From: Lanius collurio
Lineage: Eukaryota > Chordata > Aves > Passeriformes > Laniidae
Assembly: GCA_020086605.1 (NCBI GenBank)
Contig: JACBWW010000047.1
Coordinates: 5,159,411-5,223,410 of the forward strand
DNA length: 64,000 bases
Reading direction: 5' to 3'
Positions within the stretch are counted from its first letter, which is position 1, and the number at the start of each line of letters is the position of its first letter. This document shows positions 12,536 to 25,955 of this stretch, one piece after another. The notes beneath the pieces are model-generated. The model worked only from the letters and a program-made list of their open reading frames with translations, made no database searches and was not told the origin of the DNA. A program made the translations under genes and the position numbers.

Positions 12536-13929
12536 ATCAGAGTCACGCAGGTGTTGTCACCTCACACGGCTTTGCTGTGTGCCCAACCCAACCTGGAGTT
12601 CACTGGAAGCCCCAGATTGTGAAGTCATGTGAACAAGGAACAATCTCCACTCTCGTTTTTTAAAGTCTAAAAGTCTTTTTGGGAAAGTGCTGTCATGTAC
12701 TGGGAACGCTTTACTCCCTCATAGTAAGACAGATCCTGTGAAAGCCCTGTCTGTCTAATGTTTTTTACTTATTTCTGGGGATTGGAGGGTTTTGCTGGGT
12801 TAAAAATTATATTAGCTCTGCTCACAGATCTTGCCTTACCCATGACCTTGGACTATCAGAGCCACAACATCTCTGCCATTGGGAAAAAATCATCTTTTGA
12901 GCCTCTGGCTGGGAATACTGACAAAATCTAAACTAAGTGCCAATTTCTCTGCTGGAGCTCAGGCTCCATCAGAAGAAACTTGCGGTGGTGTTTCGGTTCA
13001 CAACCTTCTCTACAGGCAACACAGTCCAACATTAGAGATGATGAGACAAAAATAAATGGAGGAAACTCAACACGGGAACGTAATCAAAGGCATTGAGCCT
13101 TTCAAGATAGCGTCTGCCCTGATGTTTACAGAGTCCTCCCAAAGCCAGGAGACTTCTTCTGGACTTCAGAGGCTCAGTGCTGCTCTGTTCTTGTTTATGG
13201 CCCCGATGCCAAAGAAAATCAAGGGGCTGATAAGCACCATGCACCCTGCCATGCTCTGTCAAAGGACTCTTCCTTGGGATTAAGTGCCTGAACAACATAA
13301 AAGTGTTTTCTTTCTGCTTTATGTTCTCATCTGCCTCCTGAACAATTATTTTCGGAGTTGTACAGGAACACGGACTCAGTAGGACTTGGGGTTTGTTGCT
13401 GCTTTTCCATCAAGCTACAATGGAAAGCCCACGTGCAGTGTCTCACTCTCACTCCCAGCCCATGGCATTGTCCTCATGGGCTCGTCTTGTAATTGTCCCT
13501 CATGTGGGAATTTGCTCATCTGAATCCAGAGCACGCTCCAGCCCATCAAGGAATGGCTCCCCTTGGAAAAGCAGACATATTTAAAGGGAGCTTTCACTGT
13601 AGCCACTCAATGTTTGGTCTCTTTGTGTGTCTGGACCCTAATTAGAGAAGGGAATTGTGGATCAGGAGCTGGAATTTGGTAGGACTAGAAAAAGAGCTTT
13701 ACCCCAGGCTTGCAGTCTCCTGGGGTTTGCCATGATTAGTGGCTCCAGTCCCACTGGTTGGCTATAATGGAATAGAAGCCCTCTAATTGCATGTTAATTA
13801 CAGTTAATTGCTCACCATAGGGAACCCAGGCCTTCCTAGCTGATTGTGGAAAGCAGTGATAGCTGAAGGAGGAGCCCCACAGGGCAGGTTGTCTGTGGAG
13901 GGTAATGCTGGCCCCTTCCTCCTCTGGCC

Positions 13930-14085
13930 ACCTGGATGAATCCAAGTGGCCACAGCCCCAATCCTGCCCGAGCTCCAGGAGCATTTGGACAACGCTCAGA
14001 GATGCACAGGGTGGGATTGTTGGGGTGTCTGTGCAGGGCCAGGGGTTGGACTGGATGATCCCTGGGGGATATTCTGTGATTCCAG
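13930..14085 (+). mobile_element. CR1 LINE 3' fragment
   Basis: GAGCTCCAGGAGCATTTGGA, GTTGGGGTGTCTGTGCAGGG and GGACTGGATGATCCCTGGGG in order, ending at the TTCTGTGATTCC tail. Confidence 0.85.
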
Positions 14086-16589
14086 CTCTGTGCTGCTCTG
14101 GCTTGCCCGGGTCTGCTCTGCTGCCAGGCTGCTCTTTGGCTGGTCCCATCCCTTGCTGATGAACCCAACCTCGTGGGGAATGGAGGGCACAGCCCTCCTC
14201 CTCCTTCAGACCTCTGAAACCCCCTCAGATCCTTCTTCCTTGCGGGAATTCCAGACAATATCAGCTTGAGGCTTTGCAGGTGAGGTGGAAGGGGAGCTGG
14301 GGGGGGGAGCTGGGATTTGTGGTTGGAAGGGAGGATGGGGCTGCACCGAATTCCACGGAAAAAACTGCCCCAGGAGCTGGGCTGCCAGGCTGTGACTTTG
14401 GGAGAGAAAGGGAACAACAGAAGGCAGAGCCTGAAGCAAGCACAGGCTCAGGATGAAAGTGGGGGGCCGGGGGTTTGGCTCTTGTGGGTTTGTTGCTGCA
14501 GGGAGGAATGCGAGCAATTCCTTGGCAGGATTTCCCCGCAGGATATTAGCATTAGAAAGGGAGTCGCTGAGAGGGGATACTTCAGATACGGCTGTTGCTG
14601 GCTCGGTTCCCCCTCTCTGGGGGTCTTGGTCTGCTCTGCCCTTTTCCAGTTCATACAGTCTGAGGATTATTTGATTCCTACACACTCTTCACATCCAGAG
14701 CACCCCAAAACCCCCTGAGCAGGACAGCTGGCAGGATAACGTCCCATTCAGCATCCCAAAACTCCCGGAGCCTGCAGGAAAGGGGCTCCTGGCAAGGACA
14801 AAACAAAATTCCTGACGTGATGAGGGGATCGCAAATGAGTCTTTGTGTCTCTCCTGGCTCTGATCCACATCAGGAATTTAAACCTAACGAGCCTGTGACC
14901 ATGCCCAGGACACTCAGGGATGGATGGGGAATCTATACCTCAAGGACAGGTATTTTTAAGGCACAAATATGGATGGAGCCCAGGGGGAAATCTCCCCCTG
15001 TAAAAAGTTTGGACTCTGACTACTGGATGGGGATTTTTTGGGATGAAAAACCACCAATCTCTGTGCCTCCTTTTACAGCAAGTTGTAAAACTTTACTGCT
15101 TGTCAAGCAACATTTGTACCTGCCCCTTCTGGGAAAAGGAGTTTTACAGTCATCAGAGCAGATTCACCTGAGCACCTCAGGGCTCAGAGGTGCTGGGCAC
15201 AAATTCATGCCCTCGAACATTCTTAACAGCACTTTAGAGAAGGTTTGTTGTCCCACCCCTCACTGCTGTGGGAAATCACATCACAATCCAAATGATGTGT
15301 TATTCATGATCCTCCCCTCTTCGGGGGCAGCTCTTCCAATCCAGATTAGATTAAACCCAACCAAAAAGCGTCTGGACTGTGCAGCTGTAGAGGAGCCAAG
15401 AATTAATGAGTTTTCACGATCCTGGGCCCACGCTGTGATTTCTTCTGCATTCCTCTGGCCGCCCACGTGTGCACTGAACAATGAATGTGCCCCATTTCAG
15501 GGTCCATCGGGAGGTGAGTGAGTGTTTGTAAACTGGAAATTGCCCTTTGAGCCATTGCAAAGCGACTGGGGGAGCAGAAATGAAGGCTGGCAGCCCTCAT
15601 CCGTGGATAAGGAGCTCTGCAGTCTCCTGGAGCAGGGGCAGAGAGGAAGCAGCCTCCAGGTGTAGCCACAACTTCTCCTCTTCGGGCCACAAAGTTTTGG
15701 AGCCACGTTGCCACGGAGGGAAGGGGAGCAATCCTGATTTTCTTGGGAGATTCTCCTAAACCAGTGGAGGAAGAGCACCCCGTGCTCCTTTGCACCAAGG
15801 CACCTTTAATCCTGTGGAGATGCCATTCCTGTTCCTGGTTTCTGTGTGAGCCCTTGCTCCATCACAGGATGCCATGATCTCCTTTATGATTGCACAGTCA
15901 GCCCTCCTCCCAGTCCCAAAAAATTGAGGGAAAAACCCCAGAGAGTTTTGTGCACTCAGTAAATGATACACCAGCACTGCCTTACCAAAGAGCCAGGAGT
16001 TTTGGGGATAACGATGGGAATGTTAATGGTGAATTAATCAGAGAGGCCAGTGAAGCATGACACTAATCAGGAGAGGTGATCACACTGCTCAAAGTCTGTG
16101 ACTGCCCCTGAATCACCTGAATTTGCTGCTCCTGGGGGCTGCTGCAGCAGAGCCTGCAGAAGGAGGGAGGCTGAGCATCACTACGGGTTTGGCAGCTCTG
16201 AGGGGTCTCTCCTGAGACATGAAAGAGCCCTGAGATAACGAGAATCCCACTGGAGCGAGATATGGTGTGTAGGGATGTGATCAGGGAGCTGAAGTGCTTG
16301 TTCAGAGCCAAGTGGAGACCCTTAAAGTGACTGATCCGGGCACCTGAACATCCACCATGATCTTTGCCAGGTCTCATTCTCTCCTGTCCATGAGGGTCAC
16401 AGCTCCTTTCCAGGGCTGGGAAAATCCACCAGGAGATGAGTATTTGATGAACTGGTGCTCCAGCAGGTCCCAGAGGTGTCGTTTGAGATCTGGAGAGTGA
16501 CCAGTGACCCCAAAGAGCAAAAGTCCTGATCTCTGTTGTGGGGTTTGGTGGGGGACAGGGAGGGTTTAATGCGCTTTGAAGTGAGTTTG

Positions 16590-16745
16590 TATAAAAATCA
16601 TCCCAAAGTGGTTTGGGTTGGGAGGGACCCCAAAGCTCATCCACTTCCATCCTCCTGCCATGGGCAGGGACACCTTCCACTGGACCACCCTGCTCCAAAC
16701 CCTGTCCAACTTGTCATGGAACAATTCCACACATGGAGCTTCCAC
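16590..16745 (-). mobile_element. CR1 LINE 3' fragment
   Basis: AGTGGTTTGGGTTGGGAGGG then GCCATGGGCAGGGACACC; diverged beyond 16730. Confidence 0.8.
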
Positions 16746-19004
16746 AGCTTCTCTGGGCATAATATATATACAAATATATATCTATAACAAGTAAGTTTTT
16801 CTATGTTTTAATAAGCATATCCTAAAAGTCCATGAACCCTCAGTGTGGTAATTACAAAATGGACCAGGGCTAAACTTCCCATTCCCATTATCCATGCTGC
16901 TCCCACTGATTTTGAATAAGTCAGACTTGATCGTTTTCACTCAGTGTGAAGCAAATGAGGAAAACAAGAGCCAAGTGAGAGGTGCCATTAAGCTGTAGGC
17001 AAACTGGCAGCTTCCGATCCTGGGAGTGATTTACTGGAGTCTTTAATGAAGCCTGAGTGGCTGAATTATGGGCAGAAAAAACATGGGATGAAAAGGAGAG
17101 TATGATGAGGGTGTTTTCGTAACAAATTCCTGCTGGATTTATGCTTTTCTCAAGTTGCTTGGGTGTAATTCCTGATGAACTTTAAAAAGTGGTGTTTCCA
17201 TCCCAACTTTAGTTTGCATTGTGAAAATATCTGTGACAACCCTATCTCATTCCAGCTGCTCCAGCATCCAGGCTACTTTTGCCACTACCACAGCCCTGTT
17301 ATCCCTGTGGGATGGATACAGAGATACAGGATTCTACTGCCACTTGTGTGGGCCTACTTGAAGATAAAGCCAAGAAGCAAAACTGAGCACTTTTGTCACA
17401 GAAACATTTATCTGTCACCCATTCCCCACCCTCCAAGGAATAAAAAAAAAGGGATTTGGACCCAAATCAAGAGGGTTGGTGGAGCTGCATCCAAAGGGGC
17501 CTGATACCTCAACCAGGCTCCAAGGAAAAATCCTTGAAGCTTGGGTTGACAGCATCCAGCTCCCACAATCCAAGAGTAACACGAAGCCTTGAGGTATTGA
17601 AGGCTGGGATCAAAGTAATTCCATGCTTTCCTGTTTGTCCCAGCTCCTGACGAGCATGAGAGCTGCTGGGACTAGATAGGAGTGGTGAACGTGCTCCCAG
17701 GGAGGTGAAAACCTTTTGAACTGAGGGCAGCGAGGCATGAAAAGCACATTTGTGCTTCCCCACTCCTCCCACCTCCTGCAAATCTTGCAGGGTGGGGAAA
17801 TCTCCCTCAGTCCAAACGTTTTGCCATGAGAAAGGAATGGAGGAGCAGCACTTGGATGTTCAGGGCTCTGTGTCAGTGGGACCTTGGTTCTCTCTGAGGC
17901 CCAGGAAGGAATAACTCCTGGGGAAGTGGTAGCACTGGTTCTCCCAGGTCAGCTCGGTTGGCACGGGAGCATTTGGGATTAGTTTATGATTTTTCAGGCT
18001 GTGTTTGTGCCAGCCTAAGCCCTGGAGGAGATAACACCAACATCACACGACCCATGCAGCTGCAGCCAGCCTCTCCCTCCTCCTGGCTCTCCCCCCATTA
18101 CCCTCTAAGCTCCCTAGGCTGTTGTGGGCTAAGCCATTCCTTGTTACCTGTTTTTGGATCCAGATTACTCTGCTTCCAGGCTTTTCATTCTTGGTTTTAA
18201 TTTTCCCAGCCAGCCAGAGCCAAATCCAGCCCCGGGGACCCCAGAGAGCTTCAACCAGGGGTGAGTTTGGCCCAAGGTGTTTCTATCACAAAGCTGTCAA
18301 AACCAATTTCCTCTGATCAGACTGAGTTGAAATCCCAGTGGAGGCAATTCATCTCCTGCTGGATGCTGGCTTGAATGGCAAATAAACATCAGAGGCAGGA
18401 GAGCCTGGCTGGAAATGAGAAATCTTGTCCTGTGATGAGAGGTTAGGAACCTTTCTTATCTTATCTCACCTTATCTCTTTGGGTTTCATGAGAAGCCTGA
18501 TGTGGCAGCTGGGGCCTTGGCGTGGCTGGGGGTGCTGCAAGGGGGACAGCCAGCTCTGCTCCCCACGTTTGTAACGTGGGGTGAGAATGGGGCAGGAAAA
18601 CTGGAAAAATCCTTGTGTCCCTGGCTGTGTTTTCTCCTTCCCTGGAGCAGGGGGGGGCCAAAGGACGAGGTGGGGAGGGAACATGTCAGAGCCATGGTAG
18701 GTTTGACAGCAAGCCCTTCATCTGCTGCCAAGGGGGAAGCAAACACCTGTGGGAAGGTGCCAGCCCTGGCCAAGGTCACTCCTCCAGAGCTTTTGCCCAC
18801 GCTGGTGTTTTGGGATGGAGCAGTGCCTGGGAGCTGGCAGGAGAGGAGCTTCATTCCCTTCACCTCCAGCTCAAGTTGTCCTCAACGGTGATACCTCTGC
18901 CTGTCCAAGCCCCAGGACCCCTCTGAGGGCCCCCTGTGACCCCTGTCCTGGGCATATTCCCCCTCTCCACGCCTTGCAACTCCCACCTCCTCCCACCACA
19001 AAAC

Positions 19005-19065
19005 CGCAGAATATCCCGAGCTGGAAGTGAACCACTTGGATCACCAAAGTCCAACCCATTCCACC
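19005..19065 (-). mobile_element. CR1 3'-terminal fragment
   Basis: GCAGAATATCCCGAGCTGGA then GGATCACCAAAGTCCAACCC; short. Confidence 0.6.
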
Positions 19066-19264
19066 TCCCTGGACAATGGGTGATTTTCCCCCTATTTACC
19101 CACAGCAGATGCCACACATCTGCTGAGTGAATCCACCCATGGGGATGGACCCCTCCCACCCAGCTGCCATGGGAAATGGGTGTCACAACACCCCTCGCTC
19201 CCTTCCCACACCGCCCCACTGGCGGCCGGCGCTGCAGCAGCCAGGAGGAAATGCCAGGGCTTAA

Positions 19265-19560
19265 GTGATTTAGCTTGGGGAACGAGTGAAATCCACTTAC
19301 ATGGGCTAATTGATAGCAAATGGTTCCTTAATTAGAAATTATAGAACTGCCCCCTAATTTACAAGGAAGAACAGGACCGACATGATGAGGAGCTGAGGGG
19401 TGTTTCCCGTGGTTGCCGGTGATTTTCCTTCGGAGAAGCTCTCTCCAATTAACTTTTCATGACATAAATTTGTTTGCCTTAAAATAGCCAGTTAGGAGCA
19501 TTCGCAAATGCATTATTTAAGGCCTGAAAATAAATATTGGATGCTCGGGCTGTGCTTTGT
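19265..19560. promoter_or_regulatory. Candidate conserved non-coding element
   Basis: Repeat-free AT-rich stretch with several homeodomain cores (CTAATTGATAG, CTTAATTAGAAATTATAG, CCAATTAAC) and AAATGCATTATTTAAG, bounded by GC-rich sequence and by CR1 fragments at 19005 and 19882. Confidence 0.3.
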
Positions 19561-19881
19561 GAGAGCTCAGAGCAGCGTGGCTTCTCACTCAATTATTGAT
19601 CGCGCTTTCCGCCGCGCTGGAGACGTTCCCGCATGCACAGGGGAAAATCCCAGCTTGTTTACTCGCTCCTTCCATTTCTCAAAGTCTCCAAAAACCTCAT
19701 CCAGCAATGGATTTGGGGATGTTTGTAACTTTTACATCTGCCTTGATGTGGGTTTTCGAGTGTTTAATAAGGTATGAGCACCTCATGCAGTTTTTTTTCC
19801 TCACTGAGACATTTACGGATGTTTTTCCACATAAAATTTTGCCAGGATGGACTTATCCTTGTGTCAGATTTGGTTGTAAAT

Positions 19882-19960
19882 AGAACCATAGGATCATGAA
19901 GGCTGCACAAGACTTCCAAGATGTTCAATTCAACCTTGAAGGCTCCTCAGAAACTGTGGT
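19882..19960 (-). mobile_element. CR1 3'-terminal fragment
   Basis: ACCATAGGATCATGAAGG then CAAGACTTCCAAGATGTTCA; diverged. Confidence 0.55.
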
Positions 19961-21724
19961 GGCTTGGACCTTGTGCAACCCTCAGCACAGAGAAGCGATG
20001 AAAACTCACAGCCTGGGAGCTGAGATTTGTAACGGAGAAGGAATTGCACAAACCTCACCTTTGGGAGATCGCAGAGAGGTTTCCAGGGATATCTGGGGGC
20101 TGCCAGAGCCCAAGAAGTGCTCGCCCTCGGCTTTGTGCAGGAGATCTGCCAAAAATCCGCAGGTGGAAAACCGGTCAGCCCGGCTGCTTGGCTTTGCAGC
20201 TGGAGCCTTGGCAGGAATGGGAATGCCATATCCAGGGGGAAAAAGGTTTCTGCAGCCTGTGAAGCGCTCTGTCCCACAAAAAAGCTGCTCTGAGGATGCT
20301 TTGTGAGAGGCCCAGCATCACCCTGGATGGATGTGAGCGTTGTCAGAGGCATAAATAACGCAGGACCTGTTGGGAAGTGTCGCAGGGGGAATTCAGTTCT
20401 CGTCCCAGCTCCTTCCCACACGGCAAACTGGAGCCACAGAGAAACCCTGCAGACTCATGGCCATAATTAATAGTACAAAGGAGCTGGCAAGGGGACGCCA
20501 CCAGACAGGCTCCAGCTCCGGCTCTGACCGTCAGCAGGTCTGCAGAGCCCTGGCCATGCCGTGGCTGCTGCGGGAATTTCACTGCTGCCTTCAAAGAAAC
20601 CAACATTTCGCCCCAAAACCCTGCTGCTCCCATCTGCTGCTCCCTCCCTGGCATGGATGGACCACACAAATCCCAGATCTTTCTCACGGGATGTCCACCA
20701 CAACAGAACCAGCCTGATAGATGCTGCCTCGCTCCAATTTTCCCACTTTTAACATGGGAATTGTGCCATTCATGCTGGTGGCAAGCTCAGCTTATGGGTT
20801 GGTGGTCACTGTTCTTGCAGGGAGTGTCTCAACATCCATGCTAATAATCCCATGGCACTGGGAACTAAATGAGATCCTGGCACTTGCCAGCTGGAAAAGA
20901 GGAGAACTGGGCATTTCTTCGCTAGACAAAAGCAGGGGAATAATGGGCTTAGAAAAGAGGGAGTGCCAAGAAAAACACGGAGCCCAGCGCTTGCTGCTCT
21001 CCTTAAAGAAGGCAATTCAGGCTCAGCACACGCAGTCATTAAATGGGGAAAAGAGAAATAAATTCTTGTGACTCGGTTTCTTCGCAGGGCAGCCGAGCGA
21101 GCTCCTCGATCCGCCGTGACCTTGGGACATAATGGGCCATTGAAAAGCAAATCCGGCGGCACAGAAAGGAAGTGTGTTCCACCAGGCCAGAGGGGGCACT
21201 GAGGGAAGGAACAGCCAAGTGGTTATCTCTGACGGCTTAAATCTCAGCCAGGCAGAGCTTCTCGGACAAGCCAGGCTTTGTTGGGAGAGCCACAGTGTGG
21301 GGCTGTACCTGGCAGCTGACGTTTAACATCGTTTTACAATGATAAAACCCACTTGGGATGCTCCTGGCCCTTGGCAGGGTGGAAAAACACCTCAGGACAG
21401 GCACCTGTGTGGCAAAACAGCCACCACATCCTTGTCCTTGGAGGCTGCTCCAGGATTGCTGGTGAAGTAGGGAAAGGTTTGTGGGGTTATGGATTTCAAA
21501 CCCTGCTGGGGGAAACGAGGGGAACCTGAGCATCAGCATCCCTGCTTTGCCCTCCTTGTCCTGGCAATCAGTGTCCCCACTTTTACCTCAGCATGGTTTT
21601 GGGGTGAAAGAGGTGTCAGCCCTTCAAGCTGGGCTTGAGATGACCTGAAATCATTGGAAATGCCCTGAATTATGGGCATGTTGGCAAATTTTAGCACTGT
21701 GCTCTTGCTGTGTCAGGTGGGGCT

Positions 21725-21850
21725 GACAAAAGAATCCCAGGATGGTTTGGGAAGGGATCTTAAAGCCCATCTTGTTCCACCCCCTCTGCCAGGGGCAGGG
21801 ACACCTTCCACTAGACCAGGTCATCTCAGTCCCTGCCCAACCTGGTCTAA
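21725..21850 (-). mobile_element. CR1 LINE 3' fragment
   Basis: AATCCCAGGATGGTTTGGGA then GGGGCAGGGACACCTTCCAC. Confidence 0.8.
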
Positions 21851-23239
21851 TTCCCCTCTCCCACTTTCCTCTGCCTCTAAAAGCCAGGGCATTCTTATTT
21901 TCTCCTTTATCTTTTGAGTCCTGAGCCCTTTTACAAGGTGGATAGCACGTAGCCAAGGGTGCTGATACTTTAATCCTCTGCTTTTATCCCGGGATGCTTC
22001 CACCCAGCTTTCCTGGGATGAATTTGTACAAAATGCTGCTTGTTTTGGGCTTGCCCTGGGTTTGTACCGGGATCTTCCAAATACCTATCCCTGTCCCAAG
22101 CCACGCTGGTGCCTAGTGAGGACACCCAGGGTGTCCCACGGGTGTATCCAGGTGGAAATGGCCAGGGGAGGATCCCTCTTGTTAAAACGGGGCTAATGAT
22201 GTGAGGCAGCTGCTCTGAGCACAAGCCAGCACACTCATCAGTTCAATTAACCCCACTGATTAATGCAGGAGCTCAGCAGTGCCCACAAACGAGGCTGTTT
22301 GTCACTGGACATGAGGAATTATTGTGTGGAAAGAAGGAAACTCTGCCCCGTTTTATCACGGAGCTGTCTGGAAGGGCTCTGGCAGTGATGTGAGGGAAGG
22401 GAATAAATGATCCCAATAAATAAAGGTGCATCCTTTGGCAGCACCATGAAATGGCTCTCACTGCCCACACCTTTGCCCCTGAGAGTCTTTAGATGTGTAG
22501 GGGAAATTTGGGAGTCAGCAGCCCAAAAGTGGTGGGGAAAGGGCTGCTCTGAGCCTCTGAGGGGCACGGAAAGGCAGCCCAGGAGGATGTTCAGCTAAAG
22601 ATAAAAGTATTCTTGGCTGAAAAAACAGGATTTTCTGCTCCTGGGCCTTTTCCAGACCCACAGAACTCTGCTGGAGCCTCTTCACTGACTGCAGATATCC
22701 CACAGTCCAGAATCTCTTGGTACACAGAGGTTGGAGCCATCTCTGTCTCGTGTCAAGGTTCACAAGGATGCATCAACAGCTGCATCCCCCTTTGCATCCC
22801 CCCCTCTGCCAGGCAGGGATATTTATCCATCTGGGAAGCCATCCTAACCAGCCATTCCCATTCCTGTTCCCACTACCCCGGCACTCTCTCCCCTAAGGAT
22901 GATGATGAAGCAGCCTCATCCTGGTGGTTGGTTTTAGATAGAGCTGCCATTGAGTCTGGGGAATTTTTGTTGTTTTTTTTTTCCCTGCAGCTTCCGTGGT
23001 TCTGTTGCCAGGAGAATCTCCAGCGGGAACAAAAGCCAGTTTATTTTGTGGGATGGGACTTGGGGAAGGAAGGGGAAAAGGAGAAGGGCAGCAGTAACTT
23101 GTGGGTTGTGAAGTCTTGCTGCTGTGAGCAGCCAGGCAGGGTGGGAGGTGAGAACAGGGATTCCTTGGGTTCCAAGGGGTGATGGGGAGAAATGAAGTGA
23201 GCAATTTATGGGGAACAGTGGCTTAAAAGAAAGGATTTT

Positions 23240-23582
23240 GGTTACCAAAAAAAATACCTGAAGGGACTCCGTTGAGATCTGGAGAGGGGCTTTGAACAAG
23301 GGCCTGGAGTGCCAGGACACAGGGAATGGCTTCCCATTGCCAGAGGGCAGGGATGGATGGGATATTGGGCAGGAATTGTTCCCAGGGAGGGTGGGCAGGC
23401 CCTGGCACAGGGTGCCCAGAGCAGCTGTGGCTGCCCCTGGATCCCTGGCAGTGCCCAAGGCCAGGCTGGACATTGGGGCTGGGAGCAGCCTGGGACAGTG
23501 GGAAGTGTCCCTGCCATGGCAGGGGGTTGGATGAGATGGGCTTTGAGGTCCCTTCCCACCCAAACCATTCTAGAATCCTAAG
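23240..23582 (+). mobile_element. CR1 LINE 3' fragment
   Basis: Sense copy: GGACACAGGGAATGGCTTCC, the highly conserved GGCAGGCCCTGGCACAGGGT core, and tail CCAAACCATTCTAGAATCC. Confidence 0.9.
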
Positions 23583-24097
23583 ATTCAGGCCATAAAGGAC
23601 TTTGCCATATGGAGCAGTGTCCCAGGAGGAGGGAGGTTGTTGCAAAGCTCTCCAAAATCCATCCCTTCTCACAGCACAGAGTAAGCAGCAGGTGGGATTC
23701 ACAGCCTGGCAGGGATGAGGGATGTGCTGGGGGCAGGATCTGTGGGCAAAGCTGAGGGCAGCAGTGGAAGGGCACTGTAGGATCCGCCCTGAGGAGCAGA
23801 GAAGGTGCAGGACCTGCCCCTGTGGCGCTCCCACCTCTCCCCTGCCCCTCTCTGCTGTCCTTTGTTCATTCACTCTCTCAGTCGATGTCGGGCAGCTAAA
23901 GATATCAAAAGCCTCTCCGGAAGCTCTGTCCTTTGCTCTGTGCACTTCCTCCTCAGGCTTAAAAAATTAATCCCTGTTATTAGTAGGAAGTGGTTCCTGT
24001 CACCTCACAAACCCCATCCAGGGGTGACCACCGGTGATATCAGCCCCCTTCCCACAGCTTTCCCTCCCCTGTGACACCAGCAGGGCCACAGGTTTAT

Positions 24098-24500
24098 GAA
24101 TCATGGGATGGTTTGGGTTGGGAAGGACCTTAAAAAGCCACGGACAGGGACAGCTCCCACTGTCCCAGGCTGCTCCCAGCCCCAGTGTCCAGCCTGGCCT
24201 TGGGCACTGCCAGGGATCCAGGGGCAGCCACAGCTGCTCTGGGCACCCTGTGCCAGGGCCTGCCCACCCTCCCAGGGAACAATTCCTGCCCAATATCCCA
24301 TCCAGCCCTGCCCTCTGGCACTGGGAAGCCATTCCCTGTGTCCTGTCCCTCCATCCTTTGGAACCAACCTCTCTCCACCTTTCTTACAGGCCCCCTTCAG
24401 GTCACCTCCTTCCCCTGGAAAGCCACAATTAGGTCACCCCAGAGCCTTCTTTTCTCCAGGTTGAGCAATTCCAATTGTCTCATCCCAAGGATATTCCTGC
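24098..24500 (-). mobile_element. CR1 LINE 3' fragment, long copy
   Basis: Antisense copy nearly identical in its core to the copy at 23240 and in opposite orientation about 520 bp away. It reaches the 5' segment CTTCTTTTCTCCAGGTTGAG. Confidence 0.9.
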
Positions 24501-25252
24501 TGTGGGTGGGCACAGCTGGGAATGCTCTGCTGGACTCCGAGGAAAAGCAGAAGTAGAGGCCAGGCTTGCCAATATCACAGAGGGAATTGCTGCCTTCAGC
24601 CACTGGAACAGATGGAATGGGAAAAAATCCTCCAGACTCCAGCTCCAGGAGGAAATCAGGTGGATGCCTGTGGAGATGGGTGTTGGAGGAGCAAACCCAC
24701 CCTGCTTTAATCCCAGCCTGGCACAAGGGAATTCTGAAAACGAAGCAGAAGCCATCCATGTGGGGAGCCCGGCAGAGGGACGGCCGTGCTTTGTTTGCCA
24801 GCCCCGAAGGCAGCGAGCCTCGTTTACGAGGCACTTCTGTGGCTAATTGGCTTTGAGGCGGGAATGTTACACCTACAAAATGAATCTTGTCGGAATTTAT
24901 TGGCTTTCTCCAGCTCCTAAGCCCTGAGCACCTCTGGGCACCTGGAAGCACTGCCTGTGGCAGCAGCGCTCCAGAGCCCCCATCCCTGCCTCGGGATGCA
25001 AACAAAGAGCCGCTGCTTCCCGGGAAGGAGTCAATAACTCAGCCTGCATGGGAGGAGAGGGACATCAAACCCTGCCGGTTATCCCCATCCATCGTCATTA
25101 ACCACCAGGGCTGCAATTAATTCGCGGCAAGGGGAAGATTGGCCCGGGAAGAGCTCGCCCCGGGGAGTTTGCCGGGAGTGCTGCACTAACCAAGCGTTGT
25201 TAAAGGCACCTTGGCAGCCGAGCACACGCTCCCCTGGCACCACGGGGCCATC

Positions 25253-25257
25253 CATAG
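25253..25257. repeat. Target-site duplication, left copy (CATAG)
   Basis: Identical to 25956-25960 on the other side of the LTR; abuts its TG end exactly. Confidence 0.8.
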
Positions 25258-25955
25258 TGAAATAAAAAAGGGCAGGACTGATGGTCCTTTTTAAGCCTTT
25301 ATTAAAAGTGATCAGCTCGGGTGGGGGCCCTGCCCAGCTTCGTTGCCCCAGCTTCGACTTGGAGGAGGAGGAACTTCGGCTCTGCCACTCCCTGTGATAG
25401 AGCCGGGCCCTCGAGTGTTCCTCACGGGCCGGGGCTGTGCACGAAGGTGGATACGGAGGGGATGGTGCTGATTCGCCGTCCTCAGGGCAGTGGCTCCAGT
25501 AGACCTTCTTATTAGGGCGACCATTTGAAGAAACCCAAAAGCTGGCCAGGTAGTAGTTGCCGATAGAGCAACCTGGTTCATTTTTCTTAAAAGTTTGTTG
25601 GCTCATTTTTAAATTGTTATTTTCTAGGGATTTTTTACTCCCAAGGGTCTTTTCGGCTCTAGTTTGCATATTCAGCCCCTTTTCTTCTCTTTTTTTCTTT
25701 CTGTCTTTTTTCTTTATCTACTACTCTTCAGCAGGCCAGCTTCGAAAGGGGTAAGGAGGGGGTTGTAAATGCAAGCCCTGATAAGAGGCCGGTTTCTTCA
25801 CAACTAAGTGGGGTTTTTTTTTTCTTAAACTGCAAGAGAAATTTTAACTTACAAAGCTACAACAAAGCACAAAATTACATTCAAACAAAGCTACAATGTA
25901 GTACAAAATAAATGGATAATTGTTAAATTGATAATCTGGTCCCTTATTTATAACA
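25258..25955 (-). mobile_element. Solo endogenous-retrovirus LTR, minus orientation
   Basis: A 698-bp segment. Read on the minus strand it begins TGTTATAAATAAGG and ends TTTTTTATTTCA, so it has the TG...CA ends of an LTR. A poly(A) signal AATAAA on the minus strand (25298-25303) sits 40 nt from the 3' end. It is flanked by the direct repeat CATAG at 25253-25257 and 25956-25960. A 5-bp duplication is typical of ERVL-like and some other avian elements. No gag, pol or env remains; the 196-codon minus frame at 25079-25669 crosses the LTR end and is not a viral gene. A pyrimidine tract lies at 25679-25723. Family assignment is open. Confidence 0.85.

Larger units (their letters stand above)
11181..16589. 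other. Intergenic region without supported gene
   Basis: Tandem repeats at 11691 and 12370 and one CR1 copy at 13930. The 234-codon frame at 14817-15521 has no recognisable domain, no splice context and no compositional sign of coding. Confidence 0.55.
16746..21724. other. Intergenic region without supported gene
   Basis: AT-dinucleotide patch at 16758-16790, CR1 tails at 19005 and 19882, and the candidate element at 19265. No gene seen. Confidence 0.55.
21851..25252. other. Intergenic region up to the LTR
   Basis: CR1 copies at 23240 (plus) and 24098 (minus) form a loose inverted pair. Open frames of 200-240 codons here (22934-23945, minus) are CR1-derived. No gene seen. Confidence 0.6.

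Noticed and set aside
14817..15521. 234-codon plus frame considered as a possible unannotated gene
   Set aside because: No recognisable domain, no compositional coding signal, no promoter or splice context; length is possible by chance in 64 kb of six frames.
22934..23945. Two overlapping minus frames of 209 and 240 codons
   Set aside because: Their central parts are the CR1 core translated; the same peptide string recurs at every CR1 copy in the window.
24817..24832. Short perfect palindrome GCCTCG-TTTA-CGAGGC
   Set aside because: Six-bp arms are expected by chance in a window this size; no supporting context.
25079..25669. 196-codon minus frame overlapping the LTR, considered as a retroviral gene remnant
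   Set aside because: Crosses the LTR 3' end into flanking host DNA and lies in U3/R; no gag, pol or env motif.
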